From: Neodiprion pinetum
Lineage: Eukaryota > Arthropoda > Insecta > Hymenoptera > Diprionidae
DNA: 64,000 bases
Reading direction: 5' to 3'
NCBI RefSeq assembly: GCF_021155775.2
Contig: NC_060235.2
Span: 33,644,607-33,708,606, forward strand
The notes below the pieces were generated by a model. The model saw only the letters and a list, made by a program, of their open reading frames with translations, had not been told where the DNA came from and searched no databases. This document shows, in pieces, positions 49,935-63,034 of this stretch (position 1 is its first letter; every line of letters starts with the position of its first letter). The position numbers and the translations under genes are program-made.

Positions 49935-50939
49935 CCTGCATTTATAAAGCGTCAAACAAAGAGCCTGCACGTTTTCAGACCCGGAACGAGTTTCCCCATG
50001 CGTTACAAACGGACGAGAACGACTGCAGAGCAGGCGAGCGAACGATCGCCCATTATTTACCTTTTTTTTTCTCTTCGTTTTAGCATTTTCAGCGGTTATG
50101 TCTGTTGTGTCGTTTGGCTGTGCAAAAGTTGTAGGTGTTTGCACGCGGGAGGTTAGTCGCGGACTGTATAAGAGAAGTTTACACGTAAATTAAGTACATC
50201 TATCTATGTTTCAGGAATAATTTTATTATTTCTGCAAATCATCTATAATCGATGCAAAATTTCAATACGGTAATACGTATTACTGGAATTGATAATTACA
50301 TTGCTTATCTATTGTAAATGATATGCAATTTTTGTGTGCGTGTAATTTAATATGATATCCGGAGAGAGAAAACAATCGAACGAAGTAAGTATATTATTAT
50401 TTAATATACGACAAACTTCCTAATGTCCGAAACAGCCGAGGGGGATTGATACGATCGTTGCGTACGTATCGTGAGACCGTAGTATGCATACCTATGTCGA
50501 ATCTCCATGAAATTTTAAATAACTGACAATGAAACGCGTTATCGCTATACCGTATAGTATGCACATGAGGGAAGAGGACGAGGACGTCACAACGAACCTA
50601 CAGCAAGCACGTACATACATTTGTTGTATCACGTATGCATACATTATCCATAGCATGGTCGTCACCAGCAACGAGTGAAACTGCAGGTCATTGATAAGCC
50701 AGCTGCTGCCGCAGCAGTCCCACCGACACGTGCATCTAAGAACGTGCAAATTGAATAACGTATGGGCAGGCACCTAGGTGCACACACGCACTACGTGTCT
50801 CGAGTATGCGTGTATGTGTATTTAGCCTTGTGCTTGCAGGACGTACATGCATACCCAGTGCATCGCAGTGCTCCAAAAAGAATATGTAGGATACTGCTGA
50901 CCCATACCCCGGGGACTCTGCTGGCCGCAAGACAGGTGG

Positions 50940-50947
50940 TGACGTCA
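50940..50947. promoter_or_regulatory. Full CRE site (TGACGTCA)
   Basis: Second exact TGACGTCA in the window. By chance about one is expected per 64 kb, so this is weak evidence. Confidence 0.25.
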
Positions 50948-53155
50948 ATACTAACACGAGCTTGCGAGAGGCAACTACTGCTGCTTCGATTCGGTGCATG
51001 CCTTGCCTGCCTGCCTGTCTTTCTCCTTCGACTCACCTACCCTTTACCTAATACAACACACATGTACTCGTTTTGCAATTCGCTTTGTTTCTCTTTCTCC
51101 TCCTATGTACCGCGATAAGGTATACTGCACAATACTGCCGTACAGTTGTTCAATTTAAATTCACCCAACTCTCGCATATGAAAATGGATGTACATGTGTA
51201 CTACGCACTGAAGATATTCCATACTCGATCAAGCCGTCTTTACATGTATGTATGTGTATAGTTAATATCGTGTGAGTATAGATGCACATAGTCACTATCT
51301 TGCCTCTCGCATTGTTAAATCGAGAATTTATCGCTCGTCCGCGGCAAACTGCAGTCTGCGTAATAACGTACAATATTATCGTAGGTGTACGTATAGGTAT
51401 ACTAGATCCGCTAGATAAGTGTACGAAGATTAGGATGAGTCAAGAACAACGGGCACCAGCTGTTGTGCTCTGCCTGGAGCTATATAGGTACGGAGACTTG
51501 AGAAAAGATGAAGGCTGCGGAGAGAGACGAGGGAGATGGTGCTGACCAATTCACCAGGAATGCAGCCCACCACCGTCTATCATTCTTTTTTCAAGATTCC
51601 GCGAGTGATTCGTTTTATTTTTATTTTCTTTTTTTCTTTTCGTACAGATATCCGAGCATACGTACAACGAGATCTTCTGCAAATATCGCAAGATCGTCTG
51701 AGATCCGGTCACGAATTTACGTTATAACTATAGATATATATTGCATTGTAGGTGATTATTTATTCCTTTATTATTAATATTATTATTACATTAGTTTTCA
51801 ATGATGCAGGAATTCATTTCAAACTTTCAATGTTATATTCAATTCCACAAAATTATTTTATTCTCTTCATCTACCAGAAGGCTTTGTAACGTACAGTGTA
51901 TGATACGTGTTTAGGAGAAAAAAAAATAATCAACTTTATCTAACATTGTACAGCTGAAAATACAGCGAAAGTTCCCTTTTTTACGCATTTCTTTTTTTTC
52001 TGCCCAATAGGGATATGAATGAAGATTCAAGATAAATAAACATTCAACCAAAATCTGGGCTATACTGTAAACAAAATCAATTTTCACGCATTGCGCTGTA
52101 CGATGTAAAGCGTGAAAAGTAAAATTGATCGCGTAACGTTTATCGGTAGTAAACTGATTCGGTTCATGGAAGGACAGACCGAACACACCGGCTAGCTGCC
52201 TTTGAATAATTGATACCGAATCCCACGCGAGCCTTTTTAGAACAATTTCCTCCTACCTGAGCGTCGTCCAAGGTCTAGAAACTCTGCAGGAGTCTAGAGA
52301 CCTTTATAAGCATCGCGGGGATTCCGTTGCGTGACGGCTTCGCTGTGTCTTTATTTGGAAAACACCGCAAAGTTGCGGTGCCGGATATAACGTACGGGTA
52401 CGTAATAATGAAAAATGTGTGCTCAGGGGATTCTGGAAAATTCTTTTAAAAAAATATCACCGATTTTCCGTTCGGTATTACGTTCTTCTTTTTTGTCACG
52501 TATCTTTAACTGTCGCTTATTATACTCCGGCTGGGAGTAAAAATGCGGAAAGATAAGATAACAGACGAGTTAGAATATCGAATTTTCAAAGACGCGAAAA
52601 CCTGTTCAATACAGTTCGAAATGTACAAAGGTTAAATTTTTTTCATCTAATTTCAAAATATCAATCGTTGAAATCAATAATAATACAGCAAGTCCAAACA
52701 TACAATTGTCACTATTCTTAATACTTTGGTACTCTAAACTCAACCTCTCTGCGCGTATCTTGACTTTGCTGTATCTCGACTTCTCACATTTCAAAATATC
52801 TCTTGAAAAAAATGTTCACGTTTTCGAAACATCGGATATTACGACCCTTCCACTTCTCAATCTTTCCACATGCTTATTGCTAGCCCCACCCTCCTTATAC
52901 TCTGAATTCAGATACGGCTCTACCTACCGAGTTACGAATATGATCCGCGTACCGTTTTCAACTGCGATTGAGCAGCAGCAGCAGCAGCTAGGCGGGAAAT
53001 CGAAATTGAATTTATCGATGGACGAGGAGCGAAAGAAAAGTGTGTCGCGGCTCGTTGCTGCCGCAGGCGGGTGACAGTATGACTAACCGCTTTGGGGGCA
53101 TTTGAAACCCCCCGGCATCCATCCGAGGCACCCTCTTGGGAATTATACGGCGGGA

Positions 53156-53178
53156 GGGGGGGGGGGGGGGGGGGGGGG
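53156..53178 (+). repeat. G homopolymer, 23 bases
   Basis: Uninterrupted G run with GCGGGA just before it. It could form G-quadruplex structures. Its length in this reading may not be exact, because such runs are error-prone in sequencing. Confidence 0.9.
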
Positions 53179-53266
53179 AATATTTGGTCCGAGAATCGAT
53201 TTGATACCGCCTTACACGGGGCGATCACCTCGCCTCGTCTATCTATTTAAGGTTTTCTTTTCGTTG

Positions 53267-53286
53267 TTTTTTTTTTTTTTTTTTTT
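53267..53286 (+). repeat. T homopolymer, 20 bases
   Basis: Uninterrupted T run 88 bases after the G23 tract, followed by a pyrimidine-rich stretch. Confidence 0.9.
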
Positions 53287-53924
53287 CTTCCTCCTTCTTT
53301 CACCACATCGGCCGGAAAAATTTCTCACGGACATTAGGTATTCTCCGTAGGTACGATCCTACGTAATTATCCAATCGACTCGGAGTTGTATCGGGTGTAA
53401 AGTATAGTCTTGCAGTCGGTAATTGATGCGAAATCAATCTGGTTCTATTTGTATGTACGTATAATTATAATAATAATAATTTAACTGGATACCGATCGAA
53501 GCGAGTCAAGATTTGAATTTAAAAAAAAATGTTGTGCTGTTTCTAGTATACATTATCGTGCACGTTTCATGACGTATTACGTCGTCGAAGAGAGTGTTTA
53601 AATTTGTACGAAAGTATAAATTGCAACGTTGCGTAACGGCGGATATATTTCATCCTCTTAAAATTTCGTATTCGTAGCTAACGGAATTAGGATTATACGT
53701 AGATATGTGTTTTATATATATAGGTGGAATTTCAAGTAGTTAAAAATACATTCAAGTCGTAAATTTGTTTCCATTGAAACCGTTTATGTAACGGGCATAA
53801 ATGTAGGTAATATACGCGTATACAATTGTATATTATACAATTTTGAAGATAACCGTGACGTATTACATCGATTGTTCGTGGCATTGGAATAATAATACTT
53901 TTTGAATGAATATATAATAAAATG

Positions 53925-53939
53925 ATATATATATATATC
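53925..53939 (+). repeat. (AT)n microsatellite
   Basis: Short AT repeat within an A/T-rich stretch. Confidence 0.85.
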
Positions 53940-55380
53940 TAGGTACTGATTCGAAGCTGGTTGCGAAGTTTCACTAATTTTACAATCCCATTTCATGCAA
54001 GACCAGTTAATTATACGTTTAGCTACAGACTTCAGATTTGAGTCGTATGTTGACACAAGATAGATATATGATGGCTATAATACCTGTGCATATTGAATTA
54101 ACTATACGTGTTGAATTTTTCTTCCGACTATAATAACCAATAATAATTAATAGTGCGGTCCGAAAATAATTCAATCAGTTGTAATGATAAGATATGGAGA
54201 TCCGAACAAGTTTTACTTTTAATGTTTTGAATGAATTTGAAATATTGATTGGATCGCTGCAGTGGGAACCTCGGAAAGTGTATAAATACCGGGACAGTGA
54301 TGGTGATGCAGGGTGAAAATATAATCAGTGGCTCGGAATGGCTAGCCCGGTATAAGAGACGTCAATCCTGCGTATAAATAAATAATGTCCATTATGAAAT
54401 CGATAGACATGAATAATTATTCGACGAACCAACGTGGAGATATCCGACTCGCCATCTTCCGCCGTAATAGTGCCGAGTGACTGACTGCTTGACGCTCATG
54501 GATTTGGACGAATGGAATGGTAGAAAACGCGCTTCAGATTGTTTATTTTTCATGAGGAACGTAGCCCGATTCAGGATATCGCTGAGCCTTAAGCAGAATC
54601 CTTGAAACAACGACGAGGATCGATGGTAAAGGAATGCAAGGAAAAATGGATATTTTTTTTAATAAAATAAAAAATATGGAAATAAAACTTGCAACGTTCT
54701 TTTCTACCGCTGGTTTTAACGTCGTAAACTAGCTGTCTATATTTGTCATTGATGTCTCTTTTATCGTGCTTTTTTTACCAGTAAACTTCGTTTCGACGAT
54801 GAACAAACGACGATATTGCTTCACCCCATCTCACTGTTTCGATTAATAACGAACGTCTAATATTATCGAACATGTACAATTCACTGTTTGATTATATTTC
54901 TTCTACCGATGTATTCAATTTTTTAATAAAATCCAACGAAACTCTGCTTTGCAAAGGCAGCGGTCGAGAAAATTAAAAAACCACGATGAATTTATCGAAT
55001 CGCTCAATGATTATAAATCTCTCGCGGCATGTGTGTCGCATTTGTGGTATTTTTATTTCCTACATTCTCCTGATATCGTCACGGTATTCGAACCTGGAAC
55101 GCTGTAATGTTTACATACAGCGAGAATTTTCTGTTGCACGAATGACTGACTGACCGTAGTGTTATTTACCTGCGCATTAGTATTCGAGAGCACAGGATGC
55201 ATGTATGTTTGTCAATCACGCAATTGCCTCTCCCGTGTGACGTAATGCTCGTTACGCTCGAAAGCGAACTTTAATAAGAAATGTAATTGGAAACTGATAC
55301 GATACTTCGCTACTGCTGAACGCGTGTGCACGCAATAATGGCAAAAGGGAAAAGTGTAATGCAATGGTGGAACTTTTCAT

Positions 55381-55399
<19 letters not shown>
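55381..55399 (+). repeat. A homopolymer, about 19 bases
   Basis: A run followed by GAAAGAAAAGAA. It could be an old retroposed poly(A) tail, but no upstream body was recognised. Confidence 0.8.
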
Positions 55400-55411
<12 letters not shown>

Positions 55412-56519
55412 CAAACCGAGTCATCGAAAGGATTGGCTGGGAATATAAAATAATATTGACATTTGACGATGAAACGAAGCCTCGATGAAAAAGTTAACGG
55501 CAGATCTTAACATCGTGATCGATAATATGCTTATAATCGATTGTTCATACATTGATACGTCAAAGAACCCATGATTGTTCTGTCATTCTGTTGTAGTCAC
55601 GTGTCATTGCCATAGGTATAATATATTCGTTCACGAGATGAGCCAAGAAGGAAGGCTTGGCCGGTTGTTGGCGCCTAATCGACTCGCAAACGTTATCGTC
55701 AGTCCATCGATTTTACCGAGATTGAACTTCGCCAATTATACACACGTCGCATGTATGCGTAGGTACGCAAGTTTGCATACATTGATTCTTTAACGGATAA
55801 CACGGGCTTGGTCACGTCTATATCCGCGATCCAAACGTCGTCCCGGTCAATCGAAGATCTTTTTCTTTTTCTTTTTTTTTTACTTTCGTTTCTTCTTTCA
55901 TTAAACATCGTTAATATTGTGCGAATTTGAATGTATGTTTCATTGATCGCTCCGAATTAAACACGGTGTGTATATTGGACGAAATTGTTATGCAAATATA
56001 ACGACTCGTTTGAGGATTGGACGGAGCTCTGTAACGTCGTTTGATACCGTGCAGTAGGTACATGCAGTGCAGGTATATGTAACCGGATGGTGGGTACATG
56101 CGATACACTTCCCTCAGCGGTGGCCGATGTAGATAGATTATTCAGCGAGAGAGAGATAGATAAATAGATCAATAGATAGATGGATAGAGAGTTGTATCGA
56201 TGGCTGTTACGTACTCCCATTAATAAGCAGCAGCGGCAGCTATCCGGTCCATTTTGAATTCCATTAAGCCAATTACGTCGCACCTTAAATCGATCGTTAT
56301 CGTCGTTGCTGACATAACTCTGCACCGCTAACTTTTTGAAAATTTTTAATCCCTGTACATGTATGTACAATACGTGTGCTTTTTTATGCAGAGTAAAATA
56401 TGATTCATATTATTCTGACACATGCGCTACGTTATAGTCCAAAATCTGTGAGTCGTAGTTACAGAAGTTGCAAACGAATTTACTCCACTCAATTCTTGCT
56501 ATTCTTTTGCCAAACGTAT

Positions 56520-56520
<1 letters not shown>

Positions 56521-56557
<37 letters not shown>
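56521..56557 (+). repeat. (GT)n(AT)n compound microsatellite
   Basis: Six GT units followed by about twelve AT units. Confidence 0.95.
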
Positions 56558-57421
56558 ATCAGGTGTACACCAAAATTGATAAATGATTAACCCCTCTCCC
56601 CGGGTGTGACGCATATGTGTATCGTTACTCGTGTTCACGTATTATCAATTTACTCACGAGTCTGGTTTAATAATCAAAAATCTTAATGATCAAAGCGAGT
56701 GTGTAAAATAATTTGGTTCGTGTGACCACTCGTCTAGAATCGAGGAGCACCAACCATACAACGACTCCACGTAGCCTAATGATGTTAACACGCTTCGGGC
56801 GGCTTCCGGAAATTACAATAATAACAATAATAATAATTGTGGCAATAATGGCGATAAGTAATATCCCACTATCGAAGAACCGCGGTTAGGTCCGTGATGA
56901 ATTTTCTCATTAACTGGATCGCCGGAGTATTTTTCGAAACCAACTCACACCGCATTATCGATAAAAGTGGAAACTGACCATCCGCGCCTTGTATGTAATA
57001 TCAGTTTTCTTTTTCATTCTACTATATATGCGGTAAATGGAAAATTATTACAGGTAGCTTCTATTACTGGCACACGTTGCGGGAAAGCGGAAAATCAGGA
57101 AAATCGCGTATGTGGATAATAAACCGACCGAGTCAATTATTATACTTCTTGGTACTGGTTTACGATGCGGTGCAACTATAACAAGTTGTTTCACTATGCA
57201 GGGTTAATAGCCTCCCCTGCAGTAATTTAAAATGATAAGAGACCGTTGGAACTTTTTATTATTACAGTTGTGTGACTTAACGACTGGCCGCCGCCTTACA
57301 CTTACTATGTGTCTATTATCTATTATCTCTGGCAATCTCGCGTATCTCGGCTACTTCCTGTCAGACTCTCTTGCACGCAGTCACATGTGCCTGCCTGTGG
57401 TAGCTTAGGCATATCACCCAC

Positions 57422-57442
57422 GTGGTGGTGGTGGTGGTGGTG
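57422..57442 (+). repeat. (GTG)7 microsatellite
   Basis: Seven GTG units. The tryptophan run in the short open frame here comes from this repeat. Confidence 0.9.
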
Positions 57443-57627
57443 TGCCACAGGATTTCACCATTCTCGTGTCTGCACCGAGCCGCTAACTAAGGCAGCTTGA
57501 CGAATACCCCCGTTTTCTTTCTCTGATACATTTATGAAATAGTTTCCTATTATTTATATACATTATACCTGCTGCTGCCGGTTTACACAGGTGCGGTTGG
57601 AATGCATCTGCGGGTATGCCTGTACCT

Positions 57628-57647
57628 AGTGCATGCATGCATGCACT
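57628..57647. repeat. Perfect 20-bp palindrome built on GCAT
   Basis: AGTGCATGCATGCATGCACT is identical to its own reverse complement. Confidence 0.9.
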
Positions 57648-59688
57648 TTACGAATTGCATGAATTTTCTCTTTCTAAGTATCAAGTGACGAAAAATCGTC
57701 GTTTCATTGGGAAATATTGATTGCACCTGAGTAGGAAGTATTTGTATTACGGTGCTTGAGAAAAAAATAATTTGCGATTTTACACCGTGGCTCCCTCTGA
57801 GAAGTTTTTTTAGCGTAGAAGAAAGATTCTGTCCAAAGATGAGTGTTTTACGTTATGATCCTTACCTTTTTTACATTTTTTTCAAAATTATGAAGTATCG
57901 CGAATAAAAATTTCGTTCGTTGCTTACATCTATCGTAATATCAATTTACCTCACTACGAAGAAACACACTTGTAATGTTAAATCTCCGGTTGATGTTTGA
58001 GAAGTGTTTTAATTCAATCTTATAAAATAGTTATAATTTAACATGAAACTTTAATTTAGAAGGACAATATTTCCGGTTGATATATCGTGCTATGGATCGT
58101 TATCTTTGGGTTGAATATAAATGTCTGAAAAAAAAAAAACAAATAATAATAATTTTAGTGCTGCAACGTGTTTCCTCATAAATTCACAAACATGTGAAAA
58201 AAAGTAAAAAACCAAATGAGCACGATCATCCACATAACGTGGAACGCTCATCTTTTCATAGAAGCATTCTTTTGATCTGAAGAAAACTTTTCAGGGGATA
58301 CGACGTTGGAAAATCGTAAATTAATTTTTTTCCGAAACACCCCAATGTCTATAGATTAAACGTATGGTCGTAAATTATTGACCAAGGACTTGTAAAATGC
58401 CGGATATTGGTCTTTGAATGTATGTCAGTTGGACGATCCGACGTACGTACAAACTGATCGTCGACTCCGCGGTTGGATCTGGCCTTAATCGTAAAGCACG
58501 ACAGCTGCAACAGACACAATGACTACTTGCAGGACATTTAAGCTTGACATTCGCCGGCAAAGCGGCGCTGTAGATATTATTCGGTACGATAGAGAGAATA
58601 GTTACAATCGTTATACGGAGTGTACATTTTTGTTTTTTTATTTTTCTTTCTTTCACACTAACCGCAATATACGCAAGGTTTCTAGGAGGTTACGGGTGAG
58701 AAAAGCGAGAAATATTCCATACACATACGATGTGAACTCAGTGAGAGAAGGCCATGAATTAACGATTGTGAACGCGCGGCGCGGAAGTTAGTCAGCTCGA
58801 TGTTTAAACGAGTTGACGAGACGCCAACGTTGTGTCATCATTCAGGCCACGCAAATATATGTATATTGTATGCGTACTGATTCTCTTATTCGTTATGTAC
58901 TATATGTATACGCGGGATCGCTTATCTAACGTGTTACATTTATTTATTATATATTGATCCTGCCGTTTATTCCAGTTTTTCGTTGAGAAAATTATTTATT
59001 CGCGACAAAGAAAATATAAATTATTTATTTTGAAGAAGTTGTAATATTTTTTTTTTTATCTCTCGTAAAAGCTTCAAGCCTGCTTATTTTCGAAATACCT
59101 GGTTACGCGGTATATGCGTTGATTATTGCGTGATAGACTTCGTATCATTTTCTCTGTAGCTAAATTAGCACACTTCGAGTCGGTAGGGAGAGTTTATTTA
59201 TTAAAATCTCGTGCGGTCGTGGTAATTACAGTTAGAGGAAATCGAATTCAACGAAATCGCGAAAAATGGCGTGGAACGACGCTGCGCTGCTAAAATCATT
59301 TCGAATCGAACATTCGTTCGGTGCGCAGCGAATTGTGAATAATTATTTTATCCGACACCGTACCGCAGTTGAATATGAAAAATGCGCACATGTTGCTGAA
59401 AATGAGCAACGAAATAAAAAGAAACGGTGAAACGCTTTTTGTACGCAAGCGATATCTAGAAACGCGTTCGGGTCGCTTAATATCGAATTATTTATTAACG
59501 CCTAGAGAGAGGATAAGAAGCGACAATTCGGACGAATTTAGTGCAGTTATACATTGGCCTGGCTGCTTACAGCTCTCTAGGCTCAGTTTTTACCGCAGTT
59601 CACTTACTCGGCACGTTTTCTTCTCGACGAGAAGAACACGAGGTCGGTATAAGCTGTTTACCCGAATGTTCTTTCAAAAATAGAGTAT

Positions 59689-59738
59689 CTCTCTCCGTCT
59701 TTCTCTTTCTCTTTCTCTTTCCATTTCTCTCTCTAACT
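59689..59738 (+). repeat. (CTTT/CT)n pyrimidine repeat
   Basis: Pyrimidine-rich run of CTTTCT units within a stretch holding short open frames on both strands. Confidence 0.75.
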
Positions 59739-60471
59739 CGCGCGTGTAACTCACGCCTCTCCTTCTTCCGCGAACAAACTGCAGTCTTATATACGCTTTG
59801 TGTAGGTTTTAGGTACCGCACTGAAAGCTGTCGAGACGCGTCAAGCGCTCTCCGAATGCTTTTTCCTTCAACCCGATTTCTGTGCTTCCGCGTTTATTTA
59901 TACATATTCTTGAAATAACCACCACCAGAGTTTTCTTAACGGTTGTATTACTTTTTTAAATCTCATTATTGTAACATCATTATTATTTTAATAAGTTCAC
60001 TTGCGGAATTGGTCGAACATTGGAATTTATACCGTAAATCACGACGCGGATACGGATTCGGAGTTTAATTGTTATCGCGGCGATGATCTAAATGTTTGTG
60101 ACCGGAGACGTGGCCTCGGCAGTTTGTAGTAAAATTGGGACGATGGCGTCGGAATATGTACAAAAATAGCACGGCATCGTGCAGCGTATGAATAATTCAA
60201 CTTTGCTATATACATATACATACATACATATATATGTGTGTGTGTAATTGTAAATTTGCAGTTGGTAATATCGACTGCTCGATTTATCCAATCAGCGAAT
60301 CCATTATCATCCTCATCTCTCGTTCTAATTCCATTATTAAATTTCTATGACAGAATTCAATTTCACGAATATAATACCTGCCTACGTACGAAAGTGGGAG
60401 CACACTCCGCAGCTCTAATCGCTGGCGAATGCAGCTGATGGGCAGGAAACCGACAATTCTTTTATGCATGC

Positions 60472-60490
60472 ATATATATATATATATATA
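60472..60490 (+). repeat. (AT)n microsatellite
   Basis: About nine AT units after gcatgc. Confidence 0.9.
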
Positions 60491-62039
60491 TTTGCACATT
60501 ACCGAGTACAATGAAATAGAGAGATGGAGAGACATTGATGGGATGTGAACGGAAAACAGAGCTTCGTATATGAAACTCTTGAGTTATTACACATACTCTT
60601 GAGCTGGGAAAAAGAAATTTATGAAAGCGACGGATGTTTTAAACGTCAGACCAGACACTGCTATGTAATGCCGAACGCGAGGATGAAAAAATTCATTAAA
60701 TATGTAGGATACTTGTAATCTCGTCATTGCAGAGTGAAATTAAACGATTTATTTTTTTTTTAACAAACTTGAACATTTTAGACGCGATTTGAAGCAATCG
60801 CATCGTTATCCGAGCTCGTATCTGCTGTGCAAATAAATACCATTTGTCTTGGTATTTTTGAAAAAGACTCCGCAGCTTACGAATATAATAATTGCCATGG
60901 ACAAATACTCGGTATACTCGTACAAGTACGATTATATCTGGTAATAAAATTGATAAAAAGTTTATACCAACCTCCTTGATGAATTATTTTCATCCACCTA
61001 CAGCAGCAGCAAGCAACAGTGGCTGGCCACCTCTTGATGTTTTCTTCCGTAACCGTGGAGCCTTATTCTTCCCTTTTTACTCGAGTACCGCGTGCGCTCT
61101 ATTATTATTATATACATGCACGTATCACGTATGCATTGTGCATGCAAGGTGCACTGGTTGGTTCTCAGGTTCACCTGTGCAGAGAAGGTGAGGTTTCCGC
61201 GCTCGGTCTTGCTGCCGCAAGAACTGGGTTAAACAAATAGTGGTTTCCCGATGCATGGCTCTAAATGCGCGGGGCGAAGATGAAGCGAAGCCACGCTTTT
61301 CAAAAAATTACACGCTGTCATTCGTCGTGTTGCACAAGTCGACGCTCGGCGTCTTATATAACAATAAGGGCTTACAAATATTTGGCAATAATCCGTGCCT
61401 CCGGTTTGAAGAAAATAAAATCCTTTTATCAATTGTTATCGTGCGATGTACGTGAGACATGTTCTCCAAAATTTGAATCCCATTAAACCGAGCAATTGAC
61501 AATTTCATTTCGCTTTTTCATCGGTTGTGAAGAATTTTTAGGCCGTTACCGCATTTGAGTTACCTGCACATTATACTCTTGCTTAATTGAGATCACAAAA
61601 ATGAGAGCGAAACGATCGGTATCTCACAAAGCGAAGACACGCGCATCGGTTCTAACATCTGGGGATAATGAGATGGCATAGTTTGTTTCTCAACATTTTT
61701 ATGGTTTACAAATGTCCGTGTTAGTACGGGATTATAATAATGACATAGTAGCATGGCAGATATATTCCCCGAACGGAGAATGTTCAGAACAGTTGTGAAA
61801 TTTCAAATTGGACGTTGATGTAAACTTTGCAATACGGCGATTATTTGACGAATGGTATTTACCGCATGGCAATGCCATAGCCGTAGATTGGCGCATAGGC
61901 ATAGGTATAGGTATATAAGCCGTACGAAGCGGCACTGTAGGCGTGCATGGATATCCAATCGCGAGATGAACGATCAAAGGATCAAAATGCAGTTACACTC
62001 GAGCGCGTGCGTGTCTGACGGTAATTCCCACTCGAGTCT

Positions 62040-62068
62040 TCTCTCTCTCTCTCTCCCTCTCTCTCCGA
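62040..62068 (+). repeat. (CT)n microsatellite
   Basis: CT repeat with one CCC interruption and no LINE tail signals. Confidence 0.85.
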
Positions 62069-63002
62069 AATATACGTATGTACCTTACGTAAATGCATAG
62101 GTTTAATAACGCTTAATTCTGGAGCTGTTGATCGACTTCAATTTTCCCGGTCCTCGAGTCTGTACAGTCGTCTCTATATGACAGGCGCAGGACAATTCCT
62201 TACGCTTAGACTATGCGAACTTCCGTATTGTGTAATTTATAGAATAATAAAAAAGTAATAAATTACTACGTAATTTGTAGATTTTTTTTTGTTGCAAGCG
62301 GGGAAAAATTGGGAGAATGCAATGTCAAGAATTCATTTCACTTTCTAGGGGCCTAATTCGTTGAAAGTTTTTACGGTGTAAAACATATCCAGTCGCAAAA
62401 TCGAAGTCTTGCGTACTATCGGGTCACGTGGCTCAGCTGCACGGATTCGAATCTGTAACAACAAAAAATCTGTATGACTCTCGGGTATGACGCATAAGGT
62501 TCTCGTAGAACGTCTGTGAAAAAGCCAACTTATATGTACGACTCTATTCATTAGGTTGAAGTTAGTAACCTTAGCGTGACGATGCGTATTTAGAAGAAAC
62601 TGTTTTTTGCGCACCTCTAAGATTATCTGAAATTTGTGAAAAACTTAATAGTAGCAGAACGTGCTCATATTTTTAAAAACAAACTCCTTCAAATTCATTC
62701 GAAAATTGCAAAGTAACGATTCTTTTCGTAAGGTTTAGTCAGGTTAGCGTTAATAACTTCAACGTTGTGACTATTCTTGGTTATATAGTTCAAAGGTGTA
62801 AAAATATTTTTACGCCCTGATGGAATTACTACCGCAAACCGCATGGCACAGAGGAGAACTCGAAGCGAACTCTTTCGCACGTATATATGTAATAAAAATT
62901 CCATCCCGTGACCGAGAAACCCAGATTTTTTTATTCCGGTCCCGGTCCACGTTATTATCTGTATATTATACGATGGTGAAAGTATTGCACAATATCATTT
63001 CT

Positions 63003-63034
63003 GTTTTTTTTTTTTTGTTTTTTTGTTTTTTTTT
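63003..63034 (+). repeat. T-rich tract ending near TTTTACAG
   Basis: T runs broken by single G bases, followed by ttttacag at 63036-63043. It resembles a strong 3' splice acceptor, but the frame after it closes within about nine codons and no donor was matched. Confidence 0.5.

Larger units (their letters stand above)
49435..53155. other. No gene recognised
   Basis: AT-rich DNA with microsatellites, a CRE at 50940 and many gtac/tgcata words. Open frames of at most 122 codons. A short CAG run (52973-52988) accounts for the glutamines in one of them. Confidence 0.55.
53287..58380. other. No gene recognised, AT-rich
   Basis: Non-coding in appearance, with microsatellites at 53.9, 56.5 and 57.4 kb and the palindrome at 57628. 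A GATA-rich stretch lies near 56150-56190. No coding domains were seen. Confidence 0.55.
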
